Shown: positions 8,917 through 18,027, counted from the first letter of the stretch. The stretch is 64,000 nt of DNA from Thermoleptolyngbya sichuanensis A183 (GCF_013177315.1 NZ_CP053661.1:3100001-3164000); one strand, 5' to 3'. The notes: a model not told the origin generated them from the letters alone. Made by a program: numbers and translations.

Positions 8917-9146
8917 CTACTGTGTATACGCCTCGATTGTTTGCGTCAAGCTCTGAACGATCCCCCTAAATCCCCTTTAATAAGGGGGACTTTCGACCCC
9001 CTAAATCCCCCTTATTAAAGGGGGACTTTCGATCCAGTTCTCTCTGCTGCGGGTCACTCTGGGTTCGATCCCCCCTTGAACAAGGGGGGCTAGGGGGGAT
9101 CAAAGCATTGCCACTCAAACATAGAAGACTTGCATGTACACTATAG
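8917..9146. repeat. About 230-bp C/G-tract element with imperfect terminal repeats (copy 1)
   Basis: The core is a series of C-runs and G-runs (CCCCCTAAATCCCCCTTATTAAAGGGGG style). The flanks match a second copy at 55348-55599: on the left TGCGTCA(A/G)GCTCTGAA(C/A)GATCC, on the right GCC(A/G)CTCAA followed by a TAGAAGACTTG stretch. The outermost bases (CTACTGTGTATAC on the left, GTACACTATAG on the right) are imperfect inverted repeats. No coding capacity is seen. It fills the gap between the Wzc-like and Wza-like genes of one EPS locus. Confidence 0.65.
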
Positions 9147-9251
9147 AGACTTAGGGAGGAAGGGATGCTGACCCTGGCTGCATTTTGCAGAAATTGGACG
9201 TTCAATTTTATATACCCACCGTAACGCATCTTACGGAAGTCTTAGGCTGAA

Positions 9252-10469
9252 TTATGGCTCAAACAGGCTTTCCGAAGCTTCGGTGAGTCGGTCGAAAAAC
9301 AGCAGGAAGCCCAGCACATCGCGGAAGGGCTGGGTGAAGACATTCAGTGCATAGGTGACGCGGCTGATCAGGTTGCGCCCGATGATGATTACATCATTGT
9401 GCTGGAGACGGGGGTTTTCTTCGGGGTCGCCGCGTAGGGCCCGGCGGGCGTTGAAGTCAAGGCGGATGGCGCGGCCCTGGTCGGGGTCGTAGCGAATCAG
9501 GGCGATGTCGCGCAGGTCGGCGGTGTCGGGGTTGGGGCCAATGGCGGCGATCGCATCGAGGAAATCACTCCCGTTGGGTAGGGTAATGTTGGCGATCGCC
9601 CGTCCGCCGCCGCGGCCCCCCAGGCTGTTGGAATAGTTCAGCACGCGGATGTTGATCTGCGGCTGGGCGAGGGTAGAGCGGGCGGTCAGGTCGGGGTCGT
9701 AGCCGTCTCGGTTGGCAGCGGTGAGGGCAGGTACGATAACGGTGTCGCCATCGCTGAGGCGCACAGCGGGCAGCGCAGTCGAGTCGCGCAGGGGCGTATA
9801 CAGATCGAAGGTTCGCTCTAGGGCTGCTCCCGTTGGGGCAGTGCGGCGAATGGTCACGCGCCGCAGGTCGGCTTGGCGCGTCGTGCCGCCTGATGCCAGC
9901 AGCGCGGTAGAGAGTTGTGGGCTTTCCATGGGGTAATAGCCCGGCCGAAACACTTCTCCCAGCACCGTCACCCGCACGGGCCGCTGCGCGACCAAAATCA
10001 CGTCTACCTGCGGATTCACCACAAAGCGGTTGAGTTCCTGCTGAATCTGTAAGCGGGCGCTGTTGAGAGTTTGTCCGTCTAGCCGCAGCGACCCCACCAG
10101 CGGCACCAGCAGGTTTCCTTCTAGGTCGAGCGTGCCCTGAAAGCTGAGGTCGGGAAACCGCAGCACGTTTACAAAAATTGAGTCGCCGGGCCCCAGTCGA
10201 TAGCGGTTGAAATCGGCAAGGGGCGTGGGGCGGGCAGGCGGACGAGTACGAGCGGCGGGCGGCGGGCTGTTGGGCGGCGGCGGGTCTTTTTTGATATCAA
10301 GCCGATCGAGCGAGGGCGGCGGCACCGGGATGTCTACGGTTTGCGCGGTCGCAGAAGCGCCCCAGACAGAAGCGCCCCAGATGGTCAGCAAGATCAGGGG
10401 CAGACCAGACCAGCCAGGCAAACGGGCGATCGCCCAGGGGAAACACGTCGCGGGAGCGGTCATAAACAC
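9252..10469 (-). CDS. Wza-like polysaccharide export protein (OPX, SLBB domains)
   Basis: This 405-residue exported protein has an N-terminal signal-like segment (GWSGLPLILLTIWGASVWGASATAQ) and a Pro-rich linker. A polysaccharide export domain starts at YRLGPGDSIFVNVLRFPDLS, and one or two SLBB-type units follow (VTVLGEVFRPGYYPM, then RDIALIRYDPDQG to HNDVIIIGRN). OPX proteins form the periplasmic/outer-membrane channel for EPS and cooperate with Wzc. No lipobox cysteine follows the signal. The start is either GTG 10469, about 10 bases after GGAG, or ATG 10463, about 16 bases after it; the GTG has the better spacing. Upstream comes a small TIR element and then the exosortase pair, all on the same strand. 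Confidence 0.9.
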   Translation of the reverse strand: MFMTAPATCFPWAIARLPGWSGLPLILLTIWGASVWGASATAQTVDIPVPPPSLDRLDIKKDPPPPNSPPPAARTRPPARPTPLADFNRYRLGPGDSIFVNVLRFPDLSFQGTLDLEGNLLVPLVGSLRLDGQTLNSARLQIQQELNRFVVNPQVDVILVAQRPVRVTVLGEVFRPGYYPMESPQLSTALLASGGTTRQADLRRVTIRRTAPTGAALERTFDLYTPLRDSTALPAVRLSDGDTVIVPALTAANRDGYDPDLTARSTLAQPQINIRVLNYSNSLGGRGGGRAIANITLPNGSDFLDAIAAIGPNPDTADLRDIALIRYDPDQGRAIRLDFNARRALRGDPEENPRLQHNDVIIIGRNLISRVTYALNVFTQPFRDVLGFLLFFDRLTEASESLFEP

Positions 10470-10552
10470 GCAGGATAAACTCCACCCAATCCAGATCGAG
10501 ACACACAGCCGATCCTGGCTAGTATTGGCTGGATTTGACTACAGTTTGACTC

Positions 10553-10625
10553 AGGACTACGCATTTGCAATAAGGTTTCTGAATTTTGGACGATTTCTCG
10601 CAATCGTCCGACTGCGTAAGTCCTA
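10553..10625. mobile_element. 73-bp MITE-like element, relative of the 5084-5175 element
   Basis: The right end TGCGTAAGTCCTA matches the TIR of the first element, and the left end AGGACTACGCA is its imperfect inverse. TGACTC flanks both ends (10547-10552 and 10626-10631), a likely target duplication. Inside, GGACGATT (10588-10595) pairs with AATCGTCC (10602-10609), a shorter version of the palindrome in the first copy sharing GGAC(A/G)ATTTCTCGC. It lies 11 bases from the stop codon of the exosortase partner gene, again abutting the 3' end of a gene. Confidence 0.75.
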
Positions 10626-10636
10626 TGACTCTATCT

Positions 10637-11368
10637 TCATCGAAATGCACCCGCCATCAGTGCTGATTGTACGGCCTTTGCCAATAACTCGGCATCGGCG
10701 TGGGATTCCTCCAGGTTGCCCAGCGGCTCCATCGGCAGCAGCAGGGCGATCGCCACCCAGGGCATCCGCTGTTGCTGCGTCCACTGCATTCGCTGGTCGG
10801 CCCAAAACCATCGCCCCGGATCGGCGCTGCCGCCTGTCGGCCAGGCATACCATTGCACGACGGCGTAGGTCTGCTCGGCGTTCCAGTGGCGCGAAAATCG
10901 AGTATTGACCAGAATGGGCTGGCCATCAGAAGCGTTGACAGAAAAGCGCAAGTTTCGCCGCGAATCGACCCGCAGCCCAAACTCGCCGCTAAAGCTGACC
11001 CAATCGATTTCGGGGGCATCGGCCGACCGCATGGGCGATCGCAGCAGCAGAATTGCAGATGCAGGAGACTCGCTCGATGGTGTGGCTAAAGGGCCAGACG
11101 GTTCCCGCACTATCGTCTGCATTGACCAGCGCCGCACGCCGATGCGAATCTCCTCGCGGCTCTCGGTTTGCCACCCGGCAAGGCCCAGCCCGCTTTGCCG
11201 CAATGCCTGCACTTGCTCCAGATGCGCCATTTGGGGCGGCTGTGTCCAGGGCCACGGCTTGCCAAAGTAGCCGGGGAGGGCAGCGGCCAGGGCGATCGCC
11301 ACCAGCAGCAGCGCCACCCAGCCGCGCCACGGGCGGGATAGGGTGGGTTTCGCGGGGATTGATTTCAC
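10637..11368 (-). CDS. Cyanoexosortase system-associated protein
   Basis: The 243-residue product has one N-terminal membrane helix (GWVALLLVAIALAAALPGYF) and a soluble, presumably periplasmic domain of about 200 residues containing WVSFSGEFGLRV, VVQWYAWPTGG and WFWADQ. Its size, layout and position 11 bases downstream of an exosortase gene match the accessory proteins described with cyanobacterial exosortases (EpsI-like role); I judge the type-B partner most likely. The start GTG at 11368 is supported by AGGAG eight bases upstream. The short spacing implies translation in one operon with the exosortase. Its molecular function is not established; EpsI-type proteins are linked with exosortase or EPS processing. 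Confidence 0.78.
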   Translation of the reverse strand: MKSIPAKPTLSRPWRGWVALLLVAIALAAALPGYFGKPWPWTQPPQMAHLEQVQALRQSGLGLAGWQTESREEIRIGVRRWSMQTIVREPSGPLATPSSESPASAILLLRSPMRSADAPEIDWVSFSGEFGLRVDSRRNLRFSVNASDGQPILVNTRFSRHWNAEQTYAVVQWYAWPTGGSADPGRWFWADQRMQWTQQQRMPWVAIALLLPMEPLGNLEESHADAELLAKAVQSALMAGAFR

Positions 11369-11379
11369 GGCGATTTCTC

Positions 11380-12357
11380 CTAACGGCGCGGCAGCAGCGG
11401 TTCTGAACGAGGCCCTTCAGCGAGAGGAGTCTGGTCTACTGGGGCAGGCTGCCAGCGATCGCCCAGCCACTCGACCCCGCGCCAAACCCACAGCAGCCCG
11501 CCCAGCGTCAGTGCAGAATAGAGGTCACCGCCCCAGCCTTCGTGCAGCCAGTCGAAGGCGAGTTTTTGTTCGGTGCCGTGCAGGTAGGCCAGCATTGTGT
11601 TTCGCAAGATATTGGCGATCGCCGTCAGTCCCACAATCCCCAGCAGAAACAGGGCCGCCTTGAAGCGCGATTCCCGTAAGGATTGCCTCGTAAATCGCCA
11701 GCCCTCGGCCGCGTAGAGCAGGATCAGCCCCGCGTATAGCCCAGTAAACAGGAGCTTCAGCCCCGCGCAGTAGGGCGCAATTTCCACCACCTGATTGTTC
11801 ACATACACATACACCTGATCCACGCACACATCCATGCCCATTTGGAGCAGCATAAACCCAGCGGCGATCGCAATCAACTGTTGCAAGGGCAGGATGTAGG
11901 GGGTCAGCAGATAGGGAAATGCCGTCGGCGTGGCCAGCGCCACCAGCAGCAGCGGAAACGCCATCAGCCGCAGCCCCGCCGCACCTTTGAGCCAGAGGCA
12001 TAGCCCCGTCAGCACCAGCGGCAGCGACAGGTTCACTGCTTCGGCAACAGGGTGAAGATAGAGCCGTAGCCCCAGCAGCAGTAGCCCCAGCCCCAGGCCG
12101 TGCGCCCAGCCCATGCGCTGTTCCGGCAGCGTCTCCCAGTCGCCTTGCCGCTGCCACCCCAGCCACGCCGCCAGCGGCAGCCCCAGCAGCCCGCAGCTAT
12201 AGTATTCATGCTCAATGCTGATGGTCTTGTTCAGCCAGCCCTCTGCCCAGTGCAGCAGCAGCGGCCCGTAGAGCAGCCCCAGCAGCCCCAGCAGCAGCCA
12301 GCCTCGAAATCGAGAGGGCGATCGCCAGATGCCAGAGCCAGAATAGCGAGGATGCAT
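11380..12357 (-). CDS. Cyanoexosortase (probably type B)
   Basis: This 325-residue membrane protein has about eight helices and the exosortase/archaeosortase catalytic set: Cys197 in VEIAPYCAGLKLL, Arg252 in ANILRNT and His272 in WLHEGWGG. Exosortases are transpeptidases that process proteins with a C-terminal PEP-CTERM-type tripartite signal, usually in organisms making EPS. The N-terminal ISIEHEYYSCGLLGLP stretch is what I associate with cyanoexosortase B; type A is the alternative. The gene runs directly into its associated protein and lies within the Wzc/Wza EPS locus. No protein with a clear PEP-CTERM tail is seen in this window, so substrates must be elsewhere. The start is the ATG at 12357, without an obvious Shine-Dalgarno. 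Confidence 0.86.
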   Translation of the reverse strand: MHPRYSGSGIWRSPSRFRGWLLLGLLGLLYGPLLLHWAEGWLNKTISIEHEYYSCGLLGLPLAAWLGWQRQGDWETLPEQRMGWAHGLGLGLLLLGLRLYLHPVAEAVNLSLPLVLTGLCLWLKGAAGLRLMAFPLLLVALATPTAFPYLLTPYILPLQQLIAIAAGFMLLQMGMDVCVDQVYVYVNNQVVEIAPYCAGLKLLFTGLYAGLILLYAAEGWRFTRQSLRESRFKAALFLLGIVGLTAIANILRNTMLAYLHGTEQKLAFDWLHEGWGGDLYSALTLGGLLWVWRGVEWLGDRWQPAPVDQTPLAEGPRSEPLLPRR

Positions 12358-12533
12358 GGTAGTGCCCGTGCGGGAGGTGATGCAGGGATGCGGGAAAGGA
12401 CGAGGTTTAGAAGTTTACTCTAGCATTCCACTGTTTAAACTACTGAAACTACTGAAACTACTAAAACGCTCCAACGTCCCAGTGCCCCGACGATCCAATC
12501 ACTCCCGCATCCCACGTCTCATCCCACCATGAT

Positions 12534-13721
12534 TCAGCACGACACCGAAAACGGCGCACTCACCGCCGCCTCGATCGCCCCGACGACGCGCTGAATCTGA
12601 GCGTCTGTCATGCCGGGGTAAATCGGCAGCGATAGCACCTGATGGCTCAGCCGCTCGGCATTGGGAAAATCTCCCAGTTTATAGCCCAGATAGCGGAAGG
12701 CGGGCTGTAAATGGCAGGGTACGGGATAGTGGATGCCTGTGCTGACGCGGCGAGACTCTAGCGCAGCTTGTAAAGCAACTCGCTCTAGAGGGCAGGCATT
12801 GGTTACACACACCACGTAGAGATGATAGGCGTGGCCGCCGCCGCTGACATTGGTGATGGGCTGGATTCCCGCAAACTGGAGGGGGGCCAACAGTTCGTCG
12901 TAGCGCTGGGCAATCCGCAGGCGATCGCGGTTCCAGTGGGGCAGGTGGGGCAGCTTCACGCCCAGCACAGCGGCTTGCAGCGTGTCTAGGCGGCTGTTTA
13001 CGCCAAACTCGGTGTGGTAGTGCTTGCAGGGTGCGCCATAGTTGCGGAGCGATCGCAGCCGTTCGGCAATCTGCGCTTCCCGCGTTACCACCATGCCGCC
13101 ATCGCCCAGCGCCCCCAGGTTCTTGCTGGGATAAAAGCTAAAGGCAGCCGCCATGCCAACGGAACCCGCACGATAGCCTTCGCGCTCCGCCAGATGCGCC
13201 TGGGCTGCGTCTTCAAAAATCATCAGGTCGTAGGTGCTAGACAAATCGAGCAACTGACGAGGCGACACCATTTGCCCGTAGAGGTGAACCGGGATGATGG
13301 CCCGTGTGCGGGGCGTAATCGCCTTTTCGGCGGCCACCAGATCTATCAGTGCGGTATCAGGTTCGCAGTCCACCAGCACCGGGGTTGCGCCCGATTGCAG
13401 CACGCCGATCAGCGTCGCCACAAAGGTATTTGCAGGCAGCAACACCTCATCGCCCTGCCCGATGCCGCAGGCCCGCAGCCCCAGGGTGATCGCATCCGTC
13501 CCAGAGCCGACCCCAACGCCATGCTCACTGCCACAGGCGCGGGCAAAGGCGATTTCAAAGTCGAGCAGCGCCCCACCCAACACAAAGTCTCCTTGGAGCA
13601 TTGCCGTCTGAATCACTGCTTCAAGCTGAGGCTGGAGCGACCGATGCAGCAGCGCCAGGTCTGTTAGCGGGATGGGGGATGAGATGGCTTGTACCGGGGG
13701 AATTAGCACGGAAATAGTCAT
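12534..13721 (-). CDS. DegT/DnrJ/EryC1/StrS family sugar aminotransferase
   Basis: This PLP-dependent aminotransferase has 395 residues. VGSGTDAITLGLRA binds the cofactor phosphate, FEDAAQAH carries the Asp (D171) that contacts the pyridine nitrogen, and FSFYPSKNLGALGDGG carries the Schiff-base lysine (K200). The family converts keto-sugar nucleotides to amino sugars for surface polysaccharides and glycosylated metabolites; the exact sugar cannot be read from sequence. It is on the same strand as the exosortase and Wza/Wzc genes, about 175 bases upstream of the exosortase, so it is probably part of that EPS locus. Start ATG at 13721. Confidence 0.9.
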   Translation of the reverse strand: MTISVLIPPVQAISSPIPLTDLALLHRSLQPQLEAVIQTAMLQGDFVLGGALLDFEIAFARACGSEHGVGVGSGTDAITLGLRACGIGQGDEVLLPANTFVATLIGVLQSGATPVLVDCEPDTALIDLVAAEKAITPRTRAIIPVHLYGQMVSPRQLLDLSSTYDLMIFEDAAQAHLAEREGYRAGSVGMAAAFSFYPSKNLGALGDGGMVVTREAQIAERLRSLRNYGAPCKHYHTEFGVNSRLDTLQAAVLGVKLPHLPHWNRDRLRIAQRYDELLAPLQFAGIQPITNVSGGGHAYHLYVVCVTNACPLERVALQAALESRRVSTGIHYPVPCHLQPAFRYLGYKLGDFPNAERLSHQVLSLPIYPGMTDAQIQRVVGAIEAAVSAPFSVSC

Positions 13722-13895
13722 AGCAAAACGGGATTTTGGGGGTTCAGACGCTAGAGGGTCAGGGAACTTTCGCTGTCATGCTGGGGCGAGCAGGGCTAGA
13801 AGGTTGCCTGATTAGGGTTTACGAGCTTCCGCATGATTCTGACTTTTGCACTTACTGCACTTACCGCAATTGCATTGACTGCAATTGACAACTGC

Positions 13896-13962
13896 GATTG
13901 GCTTCGATTGGCTCGATTGGCTTCGATTGGCTCGATTGGTTTCGATTGGCTCGATTGGCATC
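13896..13962. repeat. Tandem GATTGGCTTC/GATTGGCTC repeat
   Basis: Seven units beginning GATTGG alternate between 10 bases (GATTGGCTTC) and 9 bases (GATTGGCTC), giving about three and a half 19-bp units. It lies in a gap of about 600 bases between the aminotransferase and the ABC ATPase genes. Open frames crossing the gap read as low-complexity peptides of Leu, Ala, Ile and Trp and are probably not genes. Nothing else was recognised in the gap. Confidence 0.8.
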
Positions 13963-14323
13963 AGTTGCCGCCTTTGGAACCGGGGGATTTGGAAATGGCT
14001 CCAACGGTCTTCTATGCTTCAACAGTCTCCAATACTGTTATGCGGGATGAATGCTAAAGATATCTGTAGGGGCGGCATAAAGAATTAATGAAAGCTGAGT
14101 TGGGATGTAACAGTGAGGGCGCGTGTATCCCCTTAACTGAAAGCAGTTCAGCCCCTTTCGAGTAAGAATTGCGACTTTGGTTCGCATCATTTCTACAGGA
14201 AATACCGGAGATGGAGCAGGTCAGGACGTGCCCCACATTTTTCTGCTGCGGTGTTGCTGTGCAGCAATAGCGTGCAGAGTTCGTATGCGGAGTTTGTATG
14301 CAGAGTTCGTATGCAGTTCCTGC

Positions 14324-15238
14324 TCAAGCTTTGAGGCGGGTGAGCTTGAGAAAAATATCGGTGAGGCTGGCTTCGTCTCGGGTGATGCTCAGCAGGGGCA
14401 GGGGGTTGAGGATGTCCAGAACTGGATACAGCAGGGACGAATCGGGGACGGTGAGGGTGCAACCCTGCACTAAAACCCCCAGCGCGTCTATCTTTTGCAG
14501 GCGATCGCCCGTGAGCGGACTCTCCAATTCAATATGGTAGGCAGAGCCAGAAAACTGACGGATTAGCTCAGGGGTGGCTTCCTCCGCCACAATTTCACCC
14601 TGACGGATAATGGCAACGCGATCGGACAATTCTTCGGCAATGTCAAGCTGGTGCGTGGTCAGCAGGATGGCGCGGCCTTCGGCAGCGATCTCTCGCACCA
14701 GTGCCTTCACCGCCTGCGTCGCCTCAACATCCAGCCCTAAGGTCGGCTCGTCCAGCAGCAGCAGTTGCGGGTCGTGGATCAGCGAAACGGCGATCGCCAG
14801 CTTTTGCTGCATCCCCCGCGACAAAGCTTGCACCACGGTTTTGCGCTTTTCCGTCAGCCCAAACCGCTCCAGCAGCGCCTTTCCTCGCTGATGCGCCACC
14901 CGTCGCGATAACCCCCGCAGCACGCCAAAGTATTCCAGGTTTTCCTCACAGGTCAAGCGCCAGTAGAGGTTGCGGTTTCCTTCCAGCACTGCGCCGAGCG
15001 ATCGCAGCGCCCGACTGTCTCGGTGCGGATCGCGCCCAACGATTTGCACCTGGCCCGCATCGGGCAAAATCAGCCCCGCAATCATCTTGATGGTGGTGGT
15101 TTTGCCTGCCCCGTTGGGGCCCAGAAACGCCAGCACCTCGCCCGCACTCAGCACCAGCGATACGTCTCGCACGGCGGGCACTTCTATCTTCTTGTCTCGA
15201 TAGACTTTTCTCAGACGTTGGGCGCTCAAAACTGGCAT
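14324..15238 (-). CDS. ABC transporter ATP-binding protein (ABC-2 / DrrA-CcmA type)
   Basis: The 304-residue nucleotide-binding subunit contains Walker A GPNGAGKTTTIKM, signature ALSRGMQQKLAIA, Walker B LLLLDEPTLGLD and switch His TTHQLD. Its C-terminal extension of about 80 residues is typical of ABC-2 exporters (lipid, polysaccharide or drug export). The signature is SRGMQ rather than SGGQ, common in this subgroup. No permease gene lies next to it on either side, so the membrane partner must be encoded elsewhere. Start ATG at 15238; about 245 bases on is psbK on the same strand. Substrate unknown. Confidence 0.88.
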   Translation of the reverse strand: MPVLSAQRLRKVYRDKKIEVPAVRDVSLVLSAGEVLAFLGPNGAGKTTTIKMIAGLILPDAGQVQIVGRDPHRDSRALRSLGAVLEGNRNLYWRLTCEENLEYFGVLRGLSRRVAHQRGKALLERFGLTEKRKTVVQALSRGMQQKLAIAVSLIHDPQLLLLDEPTLGLDVEATQAVKALVREIAAEGRAILLTTHQLDIAEELSDRVAIIRQGEIVAEEATPELIRQFSGSAYHIELESPLTGDRLQKIDALGVLVQGCTLTVPDSSLLYPVLDILNPLPLLSITRDEASLTDIFLKLTRLKA

Positions 15239-15482
15239 ACAGAAGCAAAGTCCCCTTGGCAGGCTACTGGCAGGCGACCACTAGCGGATGATGTGGATTA
15301 GAAAGTTCCTTGTGTAAACGAATCGGGTGGACTGGGCGAATCAGCTAACTGGGGCAGACCCTCAGGACACAAAAAACTACGGCATGAAAGGCATGAAAAA
15401 AGGCGGGAACCAACCTGTCCCCACCCCCTTCAAAGAACCTGAGAAAATCAAAACCTCGGTAAAGCAGCTTAGGCAAAGCAGC

Positions 15483-15620
15483 TTAGCGGAAGCCCACGGC
15501 GGCTTGCCACACAAACGCCAGCAAAAAGAAGAACACGGGAATAATCGGCAGCACATCTACCAGGGGGTCGAAAATTGCGTAGGCTTCGGGCAGTTTTGCG
15601 AGTAACAGAGCCGCTTCCAT
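15483..15620 (-). CDS. psbK: Photosystem II reaction centre protein K
   Basis: This 45-residue small gene encodes [19 protein letters not shown], then a transmembrane helix [16 protein letters not shown] and the C-terminus QAAVGFR. The [21 protein letters not shown] pattern is characteristic of PsbK, a single-helix subunit near CP43 that helps plastoquinone binding and PSII stability in the thylakoid. In other cyanobacteria the first eight or so residues are removed to leave an N-terminus at KLPEAY. The ATG at 15620 follows GGAGAGG by 11 bases, good translational support. It is monocistronic as far as can be seen. Confidence 0.95.
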   Translation of the reverse strand: MEAALLLAKLPEAYAIFDPLVDVLPIIPVFFFLLAFVWQAAVGFR

Positions 15621-15776
15621 GAGTGAAATAACCTCTCCAACACAGATCTCATAATTGGTGCATATTTTAACATGCGGTTAGGTTCCGAAACTATGCCTGC
15701 TCCGATTTTGTCCAGAGATTTTGCTCTATCACGTTGATCCAGCTAATCCAGCTTAATCCAGAGATCCAGAGGTTTT

Positions 15777-15820
15777 GCCCAGTGATTGCCCAGTGATTGC
15801 CCAGTGATTGCCCAGTGGTT
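15777..15820. repeat. Four tandem 11-bp repeats (GCCCAGTGATT)
   Basis: GCCCAGTGATT occurs three times back to back, followed by a fourth unit with one change (GCCCAGTGGTT). It is preceded by a looser AATCCAG repeat (about 15740-15770). The repeats lie in the gap of about 400 bases between the divergent psbK and rpoZ genes, which should also hold both promoters; no specific promoter could be assigned. Confidence 0.8.
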
Positions 15821-16024
15821 GAATTCAATACCTTTGCCAACAGAGTGCCCATAGAGCGATGGATTGATGAGCCTTGCGCTACTCTCAGCGCAACTTTGGT
15901 TTGATGGTCGGCATCAACCGCGACTCGATTGGCTACACTGGAGTACGTCAGTTGGTTTGCGCGTTGACTTGATTTAGTTGACTTGTTTACTTGTTCTGTT
16001 TACTCGTTCTAAGGATTGGCAGCT

Positions 16025-16249
16025 ATGAAACGGTCTCATTTTGATTCCAGCCATTTAATGCGTCGGGCTGAGGATCTCATCAACGCGGCTTCCAATCGCT
16101 ATCGCATCACAGTTCAGGTGGCCAACCGCGCTCAGCGCCGCCGCTTCGAGGAGTTTGACAGCCTGGATGATCCCAAGATGAAGCCCGTGATTCGCGCCAT
16201 TATTGAAATGTCGGACGAGCTAACTCAACCAGAAATTATTGGTGAATAG
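16025..16249 (+). CDS. rpoZ: DNA-directed RNA polymerase omega subunit
   Basis: This 74-residue protein has the cyanobacterial omega pattern: [38 protein letters not shown], then [13 protein letters not shown]. Omega assists assembly and stability of RNA polymerase. The ATG at 16025 is chosen over an upstream in-frame TTG at 16016 because AAGGA lies about 10 bases before it and the family starts M-K-R. The next gene begins 36 bases downstream on the same strand, suggesting co-transcription. Confidence 0.94.
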   Translation: MKRSHFDSSHLMRRAEDLINAASNRYRITVQVANRAQRRRFEEFDSLDDPKMKPVIRAIIEMSDELTQPEIIGE

Positions 16250-16285
16250 CGTAAGCTCAGTTGGAAGGAATGTGGAGGGGAGACC

Positions 16286-16957
16286 ATGCGATCGCGCTCA
16301 CGCCGACAAACCCGGATTCGGCTGCTCTCTCGGTTAATTGCCGCACTGCTGATTGCGGCAGGCATGTTGCTGGCGATGGGGCTGATTGCGCCAACCCAGA
16401 CCCGCTATGCCAACTCGCCGCTGGGGGCACAACGGGCGATCGCCCAGCAGTATGGCGTTCCCATTCCCAGCCGCGTGGCGGAGGAGATCTATCGCCGCCT
16501 GCCAGAGATACCGCTCGAAAATAATTACATCTCTCAGCGCACGGGAGCCGTCGATCCCGAAGATACCTTCCTCAGCCGGATGATCCGATACCACACGCTG
16601 ATTAAAGGGCGATCGCCCATCTCCCGGTTTGACTGGAAGTTGACCCTCGCGGATTACCTGGGCATCAACGAGCCGATGGTTCCCGGCTCCTATCCTGGGG
16701 CCATTAATCTCACTACCAATCCTCTAGAGGCAGACACCGCCGTGGTCAACCAGTTCACCCGCGCCCAGCGCGACGCATTGGTGAACACGCTCGTTGCCTT
16801 TTTTAACCCCAGCGTGCTAAATCCGCCGCCCCAGTTGACACCCTCTAGCATGTCCGCCGAAACTCCCCAGCAGAACGCGCCCCCCGTTGGTCGTGGCTCC
16901 ACTCAGCCCCTGCCGCTAGAGCCACGACCCGGAGATGCTCAGCTTTTGATGCCCTAA
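16286..16957 (+). CDS. Conserved hypothetical secreted or membrane-anchored protein
   Basis: No named family is recognised. The 223-residue product has an Arg-rich N-terminus and a signal or anchor helix ([19 protein letters not shown]). A domain of about 130 residues follows ([52 protein letters not shown]), then a Pro/Gln/Ser-rich tail. Its position directly after rpoZ (36-base gap, GGAGGGGAG Shine-Dalgarno) suggests one transcription unit. Its TAA overlaps by four bases the TAG of the convergent hemF gene (CTAA at 16954-16957). A periplasmic location is inferred from the signal sequence. Confidence 0.8.
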   Translation: MRSRSRRQTRIRLLSRLIAALLIAAGMLLAMGLIAPTQTRYANSPLGAQRAIAQQYGVPIPSRVAEEIYRRLPEIPLENNYISQRTGAVDPEDTFLSRMIRYHTLIKGRSPISRFDWKLTLADYLGINEPMVPGSYPGAINLTTNPLEADTAVVNQFTRAQRDALVNTLVAFFNPSVLNPPPQLTPSSMSAETPQQNAPPVGRGSTQPLPLEPRPGDAQLLMP

Positions 16958-18027
16958 CCGTTCCACTCAGCCCAGTCCTGCGGCTTCAGAAACACCTCGT
17001 ATAGCTCTGCTTCGGGTGTGCCCGGTTCCGGCTTGTAGTTATATTCCCAGCGCACTAGCGGCGGCAGCGACATGAGGATTGATTCGGTGCGGCCGTTGGT
17101 TTGTAGTCCAAAAATCGTGCCCCGGTCGTAGACCAGGTTGAATTCGACGTAGCGCCCGCGCCGATAAAGCTGGAAATTCCGTTCGCGATCGCCATACTCG
17201 TCATGCTGATGCCGTTCGGCGATGGGCACATAGGCGGGCAAAAAGGCGTTGCCACAGTCCTGCACAAAGGCAAATAGGTCTTCCCAGGTGCGTCCCTGCA
17301 CGGGGCCGACCTGCTTGCTGTAGTCGGCTGCGGGGGTGTCGCTGTGGGAGCCGGGATAGGAAATGGGATAGAGGATGCCCTGCGTGTCTTGATAGTCGAA
17401 GAAAATGCCGCCCACACCGCGCGTTTCACCGCGATGCTTGAGGTAGAAGTACTCGTCGCACCAGCGCTTAAAGGCGGGGTAATAGTGCGGGTTATGGCGA
17501 TCGCACGCCGCTTTGATGGTTTTGTGGAAATGGGCGGCATCTTCGCGGGTGGGATAGTAGGGCGTGAGGTCAATGCCGCCGCCAAACCACCACACTGGGC
17601 CCGCCTCAAAGTAGCGGTAGTTGAGGTGAACCGTAGGAATGTAGGGGTTGCGGGGATGCAGCACCATCGACGTGCCCGTGGCATAGAAGCCGTGCCCCGC
17701 CGCTTCTGGGCGCTGCACCAAAATCGATGGGGGCAGATCCTTGCCCCACACTTCTGAGAAATTCACACCGCCCTGCTCAAACACACGACCGCCCTTCAGC
17801 ACGCGCGATCGCCCGCCGCCGCCCTCTTCGCGCACCCAGCCATCTTCCTGAAACTTGCCCTCGCCGTCTAGTGCCTCTAGTCCCTGACAGATGCTGTCTT
17901 GCAGCGCCTTCAGCGCTGTGCTGACACGCTCCCGCGAATCCGCAGGGGGCATTACATTAACCGCAGCGTTCGTAGAGACGGAACTGGGAGACGGAGAAGT
18001 CGCTTCGGGAGAGGGAGACGTTGCCAT
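16954..18027 (-). CDS. hemF: Oxygen-dependent coproporphyrinogen III oxidase
   Basis: The enzyme decarboxylates coproporphyrinogen III to protoporphyrinogen IX using O2, in heme and chlorophyll synthesis. The family signature is complete: [18 protein letters not shown] followed by VGGIFFDYQ. Other typical blocks are [18 protein letters not shown] and [13 protein letters not shown]. The frame extends upstream to a GTG at 18108, but the ATG at 18027 gives 357 residues, the usual family length. The first 30 residues are still Ser/Pro/Ala-rich and poorly conserved. The cyanobacterial enzyme is cytosolic. The 3' end overlaps the convergent upstream-numbered gene by four bases, so the two stop codons share sequence. 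Confidence 0.96.
   Translation of the reverse strand: MATSPSPEATSPSPSSVSTNAAVNVMPPADSRERVSTALKALQDSICQGLEALDGEGKFQEDGWVREEGGGGRSRVLKGGRVFEQGGVNFSEVWGKDLPPSILVQRPEAAGHGFYATGTSMVLHPRNPYIPTVHLNYRYFEAGPVWWFGGGIDLTPYYPTREDAAHFHKTIKAACDRHNPHYYPAFKRWCDEYFYLKHRGETRGVGGIFFDYQDTQGILYPISYPGSHSDTPAADYSKQVGPVQGRTWEDLFAFVQDCGNAFLPAYVPIAERHQHDEYGDRERNFQLYRRGRYVEFNLVYDRGTIFGLQTNGRTESILMSLPPLVRWEYNYKPEPGTPEAELYEVFLKPQDWAEWNG

Noticed and set aside
15327-15605. 92-residue plus-strand frame
   Set aside because: It is largely opposite psbK, whose protein sequence and ribosome binding site are clear.
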